Assembly: GCA_024404125.1 (NCBI GenBank)
Contig: JAKSQL010000005.1
Span: 1-19,025, forward strand
DNA from: Clostridia bacterium
GTDB taxonomy: Bacteria; Bacillota; Clostridia; Oscillospirales; Acutalibacteraceae
Length of the DNA: 19,025 bases
Direction of reading: 5' to 3'
The stretch's first letter is position 1. Each line of letters opens with the position of its first letter. Below are positions 7,175-13,475 of the stretch, in pieces. The position numbers and the translations under genes were made by a program. The notes below the pieces were generated by a model that worked only from the letters and a program-made list of their open reading frames with translations, made no database searches and was not told where the DNA came from.

Positions 7175-7963
7175 ATGGCAAAAATATGCCCTCTTTTCAG
7201 CGGATCGAGCGGAAACTGCACCTATATAGCGCATAAAGGCGTAAATTTGCTTATAGATGCCGGTATGCCATATAAATCCATTGCACAGGCGCTTGAAAGC
7301 ATCGGGGCGGATATTGAGAAAATAGACGCGGTTGCCGTAACGCACGAGCACAGCGACCATATAAAAGGGCTTAATACCCTTATAAAGCGAACGGGTGCAA
7401 AACTTATAGCAAGTAAGGAAACCTACAATACATTGGTTTCGAATAAATACATATCTGCCGATATCCCCCTTTTTGAACTTAAAGACAGTAAGGCAGATTT
7501 AGGCGAAATAGAGGTTATAAGATTTGCCACGAGTCACGACTGTGAGGGCTCAAGCGGATATTCGTTAAATCTGTCAAACGGTCAGAAGATATCCGTATGT
7601 ACCGATACGGGAATAGTAACAAAAGAGATAGAAACCGCTTTAAGCGGGAGTGATGCGGTGCTTATGGAGTCAAATCACGATGTGGATATGTTAAATCGAG
7701 GCCCATATCCGCCCGCCCTTAAACTGCGCATACTTTCCGATAAGGGACATCTTTCAAACGTATCCTGCGCGGTACAACTTACAAAACTTTTAAATAGCGG
7801 CACAACGCGGTTTATTTTAGGGCATTTAAGTAAAAACAACAATATGCCCGCGCTTGCGCTTTCCTGCTCAAAAGCGGCATTGCTTGATATAGGCGCCGAG
7901 AGGAACATAGATTATATACTAAGCGTTGCAAAGCCCGAGAATAACGGGGTAACGGCTATATGA
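7175..7963 (+). CDS. walJ: MBL-fold metallohydrolase, WalJ (YycJ) family
   Basis: 262 residues. The metallo-beta-lactamase signature THEHSDH (H57, H59, D61, H62) binds two metal ions, with further ligands likely at H121 (SHD), the CTDTG aspartate near 144 and H217 in LGHLSK. The N-terminal FSGSSGNCTYI and the later MESNHD and GHLSN blocks are characteristic of the YycJ/WalJ subgroup. WalJ is a predicted nuclease or phosphodiesterase linked genetically to WalRK cell-wall homeostasis in Firmicutes. No walRK genes are in this window. AGAAGGG lies upstream of the ATG. The stop overlaps the start of rlmH by 4 nt (ATGA), implying translational coupling; walJ and rlmH are also near each other in other Firmicutes. 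Confidence 0.9.
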   Translation: MAKICPLFSGSSGNCTYIAHKGVNLLIDAGMPYKSIAQALESIGADIEKIDAVAVTHEHSDHIKGLNTLIKRTGAKLIASKETYNTLVSNKYISADIPLFELKDSKADLGEIEVIRFATSHDCEGSSGYSLNLSNGQKISVCTDTGIVTKEIETALSGSDAVLMESNHDVDMLNRGPYPPALKLRILSDKGHLSNVSCAVQLTKLLNSGTTRFILGHLSKNNNMPALALSCSKAALLDIGAERNIDYILSVAKPENNGVTAI

Positions 7964-8439
7964 TGAAGATAACTCTCATATCGCTCGGGAAACTCAAAGA
8001 AAAGTATTTTACGGATGCCGCAACAGAATATGAAAAGCGGCTTTCAAAATACTGTGACCTTAAAATTATTGAACTTTGCCCTCAAAGTTTACCCGATGCA
8101 CCGAGCGAAAGTCTTATAAAAGCGGCGCTTGAAAAAGAAGCGGCGGCGATACAAAAGGCAATACCTAAAGGGGCATATACTGTGCCGTTTTGCATAGAAG
8201 GCAAAAAAATGAGCAGCGAGCAGTTTGCAAAAACGGTTAAAGACTGTGAAAACACGGGCGCTCATATTTGCTTTATAATCGGCAGTTCTTACGGGCTTTG
8301 TGAGAGCATCAAACAAAAAGCAAATTTAAAACTTTCGCTTTCTGATATGACCTTTCCGCATAAACTGTTTAAGGTTATGGCACTTGAACAGATTTACAGG
8401 GCATTTAAGATAAACGAAGGCGGAAGTTATCACAAGTAA
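7960..8439 (+). CDS. rlmH: 23S rRNA (pseudouridine-1915-N3)-methyltransferase RlmH
   Basis: 159 residues, the usual size. RlmH is a SPOUT-fold enzyme that uses S-adenosylmethionine to methylate N3 of pseudouridine 1915 in helix 69 of 23S rRNA on assembled 70S ribosomes. The N-terminal MKITLISLGKLKEKY and C-terminal LSLSDMTFPH, LEQIYRAFKI and GGSYHK blocks match the knot region and C terminus. The SAM-binding loop reads IIGSSYGL (107-113), whereas relatives usually have IGG[SPA]xGL, so the second glycine is a serine. Two adjacent ATGs (7960 and 7963) are possible starts; the first overlaps the walJ stop. Confidence 0.94.
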   Translation: MMKITLISLGKLKEKYFTDAATEYEKRLSKYCDLKIIELCPQSLPDAPSESLIKAALEKEAAAIQKAIPKGAYTVPFCIEGKKMSSEQFAKTVKDCENTGAHICFIIGSSYGLCESIKQKANLKLSLSDMTFPHKLFKVMALEQIYRAFKINEGGSYHK

Positions 8440-8454
8440 AAACTAAAAAAATGC

Positions 8455-8483
8455 TTGACCTTGCAGGGTAGTTGTGGTATAAT
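8455..8483 (+). promoter_or_regulatory. Strong promoter of the rpmG-secE-nusG-rplKA operon
   Basis: TTGACC (8455-8460), 17-nt spacer, TATAAT (8478-8483), with an extended -10 TGG immediately before. It is the only good promoter seen upstream of this translation operon. Confidence 0.8.
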
Positions 8484-8678
8484 CTTACTACCTCTGTGAG
8501 GCCCTTTTTTCTATAAAAAAGGCCTACTTTACGCGGATACACTTTATGTTGTATAGTGCTTTCCGTTTATCGCAAAATATGCGACAACGGTACAATTAAA
8601 AGTGTCTTTCGTAATGAGGGAGGCGTTACCTGTTTAAAACAGGCAAAAAATATTTTCCGTAAAGCGGGAGGTGCCGTT
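8484..8678 (+). promoter_or_regulatory. Structured 5' leader of about 190 nt before rpmG
   Basis: The leader holds no convincing ORF but several hairpins. AGGCC plus a T-run pairs with an A-run plus GGCCT (8499-8525, one bulged C). CCGTT/TCGCA pairs with TGCGA/AACGG (8563-8590). CCTGTTT pairs with AAACAGG (8629-8643). A Shine-Dalgarno-like GAGGGAGG at about 8616-8623 has no start codon behind it. The class of element is not recognised; transcript regulation is inferred. Confidence 0.45.
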
Positions 8679-8828
8679 ATGAGAGTAAAAATTACACTCG
8701 CTTGCTCAGAATGCAAGCAACGCAATTACAACACGATGAAAAACAAGAAAAACGATCCTGACAGACTTGAAATGAACAAGTATTGCAGGTTCTGCAGAAA
8801 GCACACCTTGCACAAGGAAACAAAGTAA
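8679..8828 (+). CDS. rpmG: 50S ribosomal protein L33
   Basis: 49 residues, MRVKITLACSECKQRNY through HTLHKETK, a typical bacterial L33 of the large subunit. Both CxxC pairs (CSEC and CRFC) are present, so this is the zinc-binding (C+) form. The start at 8679 has GGGAGGTG 6 nt upstream. An upstream GTG frame that would add 41 residues lacks a ribosome site and is unrelated to L33. Position before secE-nusG is the usual Firmicutes arrangement. Twelve bases separate it from secE. Confidence 0.96.
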   Translation: MRVKITLACSECKQRNYNTMKNKKNDPDRLEMNKYCRFCRKHTLHKETK

Positions 8829-8840
8829 GGAGGACGGATA

Positions 8841-9518
8841 ATGAAGACTGTCAACAAAATTTGTCAGATTCTCGCAATTGTCTTCGGACTTGCATCGCTC
8901 GTCCTTTTCTTTACCGAGTTTGCAACAGTTGTATCAAACGGTGAGTCGATATCCTTTATCGGCGCGCAGTTGGGATTCGGCGGCGGCAAATACGGTCTTG
9001 CCAAATCGGCAGATATTCTTTTCTGCTTCTGGCTTACTGTAATAGGTACGGCGTTAAGCGGTTTTTCTTTCAAATCAAAGAAACTTCGCTATGCGGCTCC
9101 GGTATTTTCACTTGCTTCCGGCATATATATGTTGGTTATAGCACTCAGCAAACCGGAAAAATTTGTCGATAAACGTCCGCTTGAAGGCGTAAGTTCGATA
9201 ACCTATTCAAACTTTGTTTTGCTTACTGCAATCGCTCTGTTTGTCTTCACCGCATTCGCAATCGCATATCTCTTTATTGACGATATGATAGAAGTCAGCG
9301 AATCAAAGGGTGCGAAGAAAACAATCATTAAGCGTTTGATTTCTTTCTTACGCGATTACAAGAGCGAAGTCAAGAAAATCGTTTGGCCCGGTCTTAAAGA
9401 CATTGTTAAGAACACCGGCATAGTTTTGCTTATGTGTTTGCTTGTCGGTATACTTATCTGGGCTGCCGATTTCGGTCTCGGTAAGTTGCTTGACCTTATA
9501 CTCGGCCTTAAATCGTAA
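8841..9518 (+). CDS. secE: SecE preprotein translocase subunit with N-terminal 4-TM extension
   Basis: 225 residues, about three times the usual 60-75 of a Firmicutes SecE. The C-terminal part (about 160-225) is a complete SecE: the amphipathic LISFLRDYKSEVKKIVWPGL with the conserved W-P, then one membrane helix (about 191-212). SecE clamps SecY in the Sec channel. Residues 1-150 add four hydrophobic segments at about 8-28, 57-76, 84-102 and 123-146, a glycine-rich loop (44-52) and a short acidic linker. AAGGAGG precedes the ATG, and no internal start near residue 160 has a comparable site, so the long form appears to be the real product. The extension's family is not recognised. Confidence 0.9.
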   Translation: MKTVNKICQILAIVFGLASLVLFFTEFATVVSNGESISFIGAQLGFGGGKYGLAKSADILFCFWLTVIGTALSGFSFKSKKLRYAAPVFSLASGIYMLVIALSKPEKFVDKRPLEGVSSITYSNFVLLTAIALFVFTAFAIAYLFIDDMIEVSESKGAKKTIIKRLISFLRDYKSEVKKIVWPGLKDIVKNTGIVLLMCLLVGILIWAADFGLGKLLDLILGLKS

Positions 9519-9529
9519 GGAGGGTTAAG

Positions 9530-10057
9530 ATGTCTGAATCGAGCGAAGCAAAATGGTATGTAGTTCATACCTATTCGGGATACGAAAACAAGGTTGCGAG
9601 CGACCTTGCCACTATGGTGGAAAGCCGCGGTATGCAGGATTTAATTCAGGATATTAAAATTCCTACCGAAATCGTTACCGAAATTAAAGACGATAAGAAA
9701 AAAGAAATCGAGAGAAAAATTTTCCCCGGTTACGTTCTTATCAAAATGATAGTTACTGATGACAGTTGGTACGTAGTACGCAATATTCGCGGATGCACGG
9801 GCTTTGTAGGCCCTGCGTCAAAACCCGTACCGCTCACCGAAAGCGAAGTAGCGGCGTTAGGCGTTGAAAAGCACAGCGTTGAGGTCTCTTATGCCGAAGG
9901 TGATAACGTTAAAATCATCAGCGGACCGCTTGAAGGCTACAACGGCGTTGTTAAAACTATTGACGCGGCAAACAATAATGTTTGTGTTGTACTTTCTATG
10001 TTCGGAAGAGAAACTCCGGTTGAACTTGAACTTGATCAGATTTCACTTGCGGACTAA
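9530..10057 (+). CDS. nusG: Transcription termination/antitermination protein NusG
   Basis: 175 residues, full length. An NGN domain (about 5-110) starts AKWYVVHTYSGYENKV and contains ERKIFPGYVLIKM and RNIRGCTGFVG. A C-terminal KOW domain (about 125-173) contains GDNVKIISGPLEGYNGVV. NusG binds the RNA polymerase clamp through the NGN domain to modulate pausing, and uses the KOW domain to contact partners such as the ribosome or Rho. AAGGAGGG is 5-6 nt before the ATG. It lies 11 nt after secE, the near-universal secE-nusG pairing. Confidence 0.96.
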   Translation: MSESSEAKWYVVHTYSGYENKVASDLATMVESRGMQDLIQDIKIPTEIVTEIKDDKKKEIERKIFPGYVLIKMIVTDDSWYVVRNIRGCTGFVGPASKPVPLTESEVAALGVEKHSVEVSYAEGDNVKIISGPLEGYNGVVKTIDAANNNVCVVLSMFGRETPVELELDQISLAD

Positions 10058-10058
10058 G

Positions 10059-10208
10059 GTTAATATGCAAAAATAATGCTTATTAACTTCCGGCAGTAAC
10101 GTTGTTTTGCGGCAAAGGTAAACCGTCCGCAAAAATAAAACTTGCTGTCACGGTGGGAGGGGCGTGTATATGAGCGCTCCGCCAAGTGTTAAAAACACGG
10201 TTACCACG
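10059..10208 (+). promoter_or_regulatory. Structured nusG-rplK leader with candidate L1-binding site
   Basis: The 173-nt gap folds into successive hairpins: GTTAATA/TATTAAC (10059-10087), TTTTGCGG/CCGCAAAA (10105-10134) and GTGTT/AACAC (10186-10198). The segment GTGGGAGG (10153-10160), followed by ATGAGCGCTCC, closes with CCAC (10204-10207). GTGG-GAGG with a downstream ATGAG resembles the 23S rRNA and mRNA target of L1, known to repress L11-L1 operons. The match is by eye. Confidence 0.45.
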
Positions 10209-10230
10209 AATAATGGAGGTGCTATTTATA

Positions 10231-10656
10231 ATGGCTCAGAAAATTACAGGTTACATTAAATTGCAGATTCCTGCCGGCAAAGCCACACCGGCTCCCCCGG
10301 TTGGCCCTGCACTCGGTCAGTACGGTGTGAACATTATGGAGTTCACCAAGGCGTTTAATGAAAAAACAAAGAATGACGGTGGCCTTTTAATACCGGTTGT
10401 TATTACCGTTTATGCAGACCGTTCGTTCACTTTCATCACTAAAACTCCGCCCGCTGCCGTTCTTATTAAGAAAGCATGCGGCATTGAGACCGCATCAGGC
10501 ACACCTAACAAAACTAAGGTTGCCAAGATTACAAGCGAGCAAGTAAGAAAAATCGCAGAAACCAAGATGCCCGACCTTAACGCGTCAAGTATCGAAAGCG
10601 CTATGAGTATGATAGCCGGTACCGCACGCAGTATGGGTATCGAAGTAGTCGATTGA
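10231..10656 (+). CDS. rplK: 50S ribosomal protein L11
   Basis: 141 residues, standard length. L11 binds the GTPase-associated 23S rRNA region together with L10 and controls factor-dependent GTPase and stringent-response signalling. The N-terminal domain has KLQIPAGKATPAPPVGPALG with the proline-rich switch used by thiostrepton. The C-terminal RNA-binding domain contains MPDLNASSIESAMSMIAGTARSMGI. The start at 10231 has GGAGGTG 9 nt upstream. An in-frame extension from 10186 would cover the leader and is rejected. It belongs with rplA, as in most bacteria. Confidence 0.97.
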   Translation: MAQKITGYIKLQIPAGKATPAPPVGPALGQYGVNIMEFTKAFNEKTKNDGGLLIPVVITVYADRSFTFITKTPPAAVLIKKACGIETASGTPNKTKVAKITSEQVRKIAETKMPDLNASSIESAMSMIAGTARSMGIEVVD

Positions 10657-10665
10657 TTCTCTCTC

Positions 10666-10692
10666 GTGGGAGGATAATTCCGATTTAACCAC
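10666..10692 (+). promoter_or_regulatory. Second GTGGGAGG...CCAC element, before rplA
   Basis: GTGGGAGG (10666-10673) is repeated exactly from the rplK leader and can again close with CCAC (10689-10692), 17 nt upstream of the rplA start. It may present a second L1 target, or occlude the real Shine-Dalgarno GGGAGG at about 10698-10703. Confidence 0.4.
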
Positions 10693-10709
10693 TTATTGGG
10701 AGGTAAATT

Positions 10710-11405
10710 ATGAAACACGGTAAAAAGTATAATGACGGCGCTAAACTTATCGAAGCAGGTAAGTTTTACGACGTTGATGAAGCCGTAGCCGTTGCGGTTA
10801 AGACGGGCACTGCAAAATTTGATGAAACGGTTGAGGTTCACGTACGTTTGGGTGTTGACTCCCGTCACGCTGACCAGCAGGTCAGAGGTGCGGTAGTATT
10901 GCCGAACGGTACCGGTAAAACCGTAAGAACTTTAGTTCTTGCTAAAGATGATAAAGCAGAAGCGGCAAAAGCCGCAGGTTCTGATTACGTAGGTGCCGAG
11001 GAACTCGTTGCCAAAATTCAGAACGAAAACTGGCTTGATTTTGACGTTGTAATCGCAACGCCCGATATGATGGGATTGGTTGGCCGTTTAGGTAAAGTTT
11101 TAGGTCCGCGCGGACTTATGCCTACTCCTAAAGCAGGTACCGTTACTCCTGATGTTGCTAAGGCAGTTACCGAAGCAAAAGCAGGTAAAATTGAGTACCG
11201 TCTTGATAAGACCAACATTATACACTGCCCCATTGGTAAGGTTTCTTTCGGCGCAGATAAACTCAAAGAAAATCTTGATACTTTGATGAGCGCTATCGTA
11301 AAGGCAAAACCTGCCGCGACAAAAGGTCAGTATATCAAATCTTGTACCGTTGCTACAACCATGGGCCCCGGAATAAAGCTCAATGTTGCAAAGTTCGGTG
11401 CGTAA
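10710..11405 (+). CDS. rplA: 50S ribosomal protein L1
   Basis: 231 residues, standard length. L1 binds 23S rRNA at the mobile L1 stalk, assists E-site tRNA release and represses its own L11-L1 message. MKHGKKYNDGAKLIEAGKFY and FDETVEVHVRLGVD at the N terminus, GPRGLMPTPKAGTVT in the hinge-proximal region, and GKIEYRLDKTNIIHCPIGKVSF near the end are family hallmarks. GGGAGG precedes the ATG. It is the last gene of this operon. rplJ does not follow in the same direction, and a terminator comes instead. Confidence 0.97.
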   Translation: MKHGKKYNDGAKLIEAGKFYDVDEAVAVAVKTGTAKFDETVEVHVRLGVDSRHADQQVRGAVVLPNGTGKTVRTLVLAKDDKAEAAKAAGSDYVGAEELVAKIQNENWLDFDVVIATPDMMGLVGRLGKVLGPRGLMPTPKAGTVTPDVAKAVTEAKAGKIEYRLDKTNIIHCPIGKVSFGADKLKENLDTLMSAIVKAKPAATKGQYIKSCTVATTMGPGIKLNVAKFGA

Positions 11406-11415
11406 TTAAAACTAT

Positions 11416-11478
11416 AAAGGCGGCATTTGGGCGCGTCCGGTTAAGGATAAACAGCTCAAATTGCCGCCTTTGGTTTTT
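11416..11478 (+). terminator. Terminator of the rplKA operon
   Basis: The left arm 11416-11429 pairs with 11457-11471 over 14 bp with one bulge, enclosing a loop of about 27 nt, followed by GGTTTTT. The loop is unusually long for an intrinsic terminator. Confidence 0.65.
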
Positions 11479-11484
11479 ATAAGG

Positions 11485-11520
11485 TAAAAAAACGGCTCTT
11501 ACCGATTGGTAAGAGCCGTT
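11485..11520 (-). terminator. Strong intrinsic terminator of rplJL
   Basis: A perfect 13-bp stem (11491-11503 with 11508-11520) and GATT loop. On the minus strand it is followed by an uninterrupted T-run (plus-strand A-run 11486-11492). It closes the rplJ-rplL unit 17 nt after rplL. Confidence 0.88.
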
Positions 11521-11536
11521 AACTTTTAAGTAAAAA

Positions 11537-11914
11537 TTACTTAAGCTCAACAGTAGCGCCTGCTTCTGCAAGTTTAGCTTTGATTTCTTCTGCCTCTTCT
11601 TTAGAAGCGCTCTCTTTAAGAGTTTTGGGAGCACCGTCAACAAGTGCTTTTGCATCGGCAAGGCCAAGACCGGTAATCTCGCGAACTGCTTTGATAACCT
11701 TAATCTTCTCTGCGCCTGCCTCTTTGAGTACAACCTCAAATTCGCTCTTCTCTTCAGCTGCTGCTTCGCCGCCTGCTGCGGGAGCTGCAACTGCAACCGC
11801 TGCTGCTGCGGATACGCCAAATTCCTCTTCTACTGCTTTAACGAGTTCTGATAACTCAAGAACTGAAAGTGCTTTAAGTTCTTCAATCATTGCTGTAATC
11901 TTTTCAGATGCCAT
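11537..11914 (-). CDS. rplL: 50S ribosomal protein L7/L12
   Basis: 125 residues from the ATG at 11914, with GGAGG on the minus strand 8 nt upstream. An earlier in-frame ATG at 11929 lies within that Shine-Dalgarno region and is rejected. L7/L12 dimers form the flexible stalk that recruits translation factors. The N-terminal dimerisation domain (about 1-35), the alanine-rich hinge (about 36-53, AAAAVAVAAPAAGG) and the C-terminal domain (FEVVLKEAGAEKIKVIKAVR, TGLGLADAKALVDGAPK) are all present. It sits 43 nt after rplJ, on the opposite strand to rplKA. No rpoB follows, which is unusual. Confidence 0.97.
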   Translation of the reverse strand: MASEKITAMIEELKALSVLELSELVKAVEEEFGVSAAAAVAVAAPAAGGEAAAEEKSEFEVVLKEAGAEKIKVIKAVREITGLGLADAKALVDGAPKTLKESASKEEAEEIKAKLAEAGATVELK

Positions 11915-11957
11915 TTTATTTTCCTCCAATTTAATATAAGTTTTTTAAATTCAATAA

Positions 11958-12473
11958 TTATTCTGCCGCTTCGGGTGCAGAGCCGTTTTTATCAACTATC
12001 GCTTGTACTGCGCGTGCAAACGCGGCGATAGGTGCCTGGAAAGCTCCGACAACTGTTGCAAGGAGAACTTCCCTTGTAGGCAATTTTGCAAGAGAATCGA
12101 TTGTTGCAAGGTCAATCTGCTTACCGTCAAGGTAACCTGCTTTAATCTTGAAACTTTCGTGGCTGCCTGCAAATTTCGAAAGAATTCTTGCGGCTGCGGT
12201 GTGGTCTTCATTTGAAATGGCAATAGCGGTAGTTCCTTCAAGAACTTCTTTAATGCCTTCAAGGTCTGTACCCTCAAGCGCACGGCCGAGCAAAGTATTC
12301 TTTACAACGAAGTAATCAATACCGGCTTCGCGTAATTCTTTACGGAGTGCCGTATCGTCAGAAACCGATGTACCGGTATAATCAACGATAACACCTGCAA
12401 CCGAGTTCTTAACTTTTTCCGCTACTTCTGCTACGATTTGTTTCTTTTGCTCTAAAACTTTTGCGTTAGGCAA
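11958..12473 (-). CDS. rplJ: 50S ribosomal protein L10
   Basis: 171 residues starting MPNAKVLEQKKQIVAEV. L10 anchors L7/L12 dimers on the 23S rRNA and, as a complex with L12, represses its own message. I chose TTG at 12473 because GGAGGT on the minus strand sits 7 nt upstream and the protein then begins like other L10s. The in-frame GTG at 12480-12482 overlaps that Shine-Dalgarno. The N-terminal rRNA-binding domain contains VDYTGTSVSDDTALRKELRE and YFVVKNTLLGRAL. The C-terminal helix carrying L12 dimers follows FQAPIAAFARAVQAI. A classical L10 leader and promoter precede it. Confidence 0.95.
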   Translation of the reverse strand: MPNAKVLEQKKQIVAEVAEKVKNSVAGVIVDYTGTSVSDDTALRKELREAGIDYFVVKNTLLGRALEGTDLEGIKEVLEGTTAIAISNEDHTAAARILSKFAGSHESFKIKAGYLDGKQIDLATIDSLAKLPTREVLLATVVGAFQAPIAAFARAVQAIVDKNGSAPEAAE

Positions 12474-12504
12474 TTTTTTCACCTCCGAAAAAAGATAGGC
12501 GAAT

Positions 12505-12613
12505 AAAAATATCCGCCCAAAGACAATGGGCGGATATGAAAAATCATATTAACGCTCACCTCGGTAGGCGTAAAACTTACGACCGGAAAGGTCACCTACT
12601 GTCTTTGGTTTTG
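12505..12613 (-). ncRNA. L10 (rplJL) leader with attenuator
   Basis: Read on the minus strand, the leader starts CCAAAGACAGTAGGTGACC (12608 downward), has CCTACCGAGG later, and matches the ribosomal L10 leader family that binds the L10-L12 complex. Downstream a perfect 10-bp hairpin (12527-12536 with 12510-12519) is followed by ATTTTTATT, a transcription attenuator before rplJ. The leader segment CCAAAGACA (12608-12600) is perfectly complementary to TGTCTTTGG (12525-12517), which covers the attenuator loop and the first bases of its 3' arm. That makes an antiterminator pairing possible. Confidence 0.88.
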
Positions 12614-12623
12614 CAACAAAAGT

Positions 12624-12652
12624 ATTATAAAGTAAAAAAGCAACTATGTCAA
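12624..12652 (-). promoter_or_regulatory. Consensus promoter of rplJL
   Basis: TTGACA (12652-12647 on the minus strand), 17-nt spacer, TATAAT (12629-12624): a perfect sigma-A promoter that makes rplJL an independent transcription unit. Confidence 0.88.
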
Positions 12653-12695
12653 GCATTTTTTTGAAATTTTGTAAATATTTGTTTTGTTTATTTGC

Positions 12696-12724
12696 TTGAC
12701 AGAATATGTAAGGAATGATATTAT
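12696..12724 (+). promoter_or_regulatory. Promoter of the Wzz-like/tyrosine-kinase pair
   Basis: TTGACA (12696-12701), 17-nt spacer, TATTAT (12719-12724). It is back-to-back with the rplJ promoter, with about 43 bp between the -35 boxes. Confidence 0.75.
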
Positions 12725-12755
12725 ATAGGTATACTGACTATTATGGGGGAATATT

Positions 12756-13466
12756 GTGGATAACAATAACTCGATAACATATAACGGCGGTGATTCCGCA
12801 AAAAAGGTAATTTAGGAAATTTTCCGTCACACTATTTTCATAGGAATAAACCTTGCGGTTTGCATACTGCTTTCGCTTGGTTACTCTCTCTTTATGGTAA
12901 CTCCAATGTATTCTTCGGAAGCAAAGATATACGTTAAAAATCAGGCAACCTCGCAAGATCAGAAGATAAGTACGGCGGAACTTCAGATTTCCACCCTGCT
13001 TACACAGGATTGCAGCGAACTTATTTTGGACAGAGCAGTGCTTGACGAGGTAAACAGGCAACTCAACCTGCCTTACGGATACAGTCAGTTAAGAAGGAAC
13101 GTAAGTGTTGTTGCCAACGAAGATACACGTTTCATAAGAATAATAGTTACTACCGACGATGCTATGACCTCTAAGCGAATAGCCGATAAGATATGTGACG
13201 TATCAAAAGAAAAAATAGTTGAACTTTTGGGTATTGACTGGGTTAAGGTGATAGACGGCGCAAGTATGCCCGCTTCACCGTCCGGTAAGTCGGCATTGCA
13301 ATATGCAGCATACGGATTTATAGCCGCGGTGATTATATGTGCGGGTTATATTGCGATTATGTATTATAAGAACGATAAAATAAGCGGTGCTGAGGATGCG
13401 GAGCAGATTTTGGGGCTTTGCACTCTTGCAACAATTCCTTATAATAACGGTAAAAATCACAGGTAG
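12756..13466 (+). pseudogene. Wzz/YveK-type tyrosine-kinase modulator interrupted by in-frame TAG
   Basis: From the GTG at 12756 (GGGGGAA just upstream) the frame runs 236 residues apart from a TAG at 12813-12815, codon 20. The conceptual protein is a capsular-polysaccharide copolymerase/BY-kinase adaptor. Residues 27-47 are TM1 (FIGINLAVCILLSLGYSLF). An extracellular part begins MYSSEAKIYVKNQ, a Wzz hallmark, and is followed by VDGASMPASPSGK before TM2 (about 184-206). A short cytosolic tail then faces the kinase. The rest of the frame is open and conserved-looking. TAG is one change from CAG (Gln). The first later ATG (12894) lies after TM1, so reinitiation would lose the first helix. TAG also ends this same gene and others here. 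Sequencing error, recent mutation or readthrough are all possible. Confidence 0.75.
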
Positions 13467-13475
13467 AAAGGTAAC

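Noticed and set aside
8556..8678. N-terminal extension of L33 from an upstream GTG
   Set aside because: There is no ribosome site, the translation has no L33 similarity and it crosses leader hairpins. The ATG at 8679 has a strong SD and gives the normal 49-residue L33.
8440..8678. tRNA gene in the rpmG leader
   Set aside because: tRNA genes sometimes lie near rpmG-secE, but I found no cloverleaf, no GGTTCRA-like T-loop and no matching acceptor arms.
11580..11939. 119-codon plus-strand frame, and another minus frame (11380-11820), over rplL
   Set aside because: Their serine/alanine- and glutamine/leucine-rich translations are the expected shadows of the alanine-rich rplL hinge.
12813..12815. 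Amber recoding (for example pyrrolysine) in the Wzz-like gene
   Set aside because: TAG is the normal stop of this same gene (13464-13466), of the SpoIID-like gene and of the GerC-type gene. The family has no known recoded residue, and nothing for pyrrolysine insertion is in the window.
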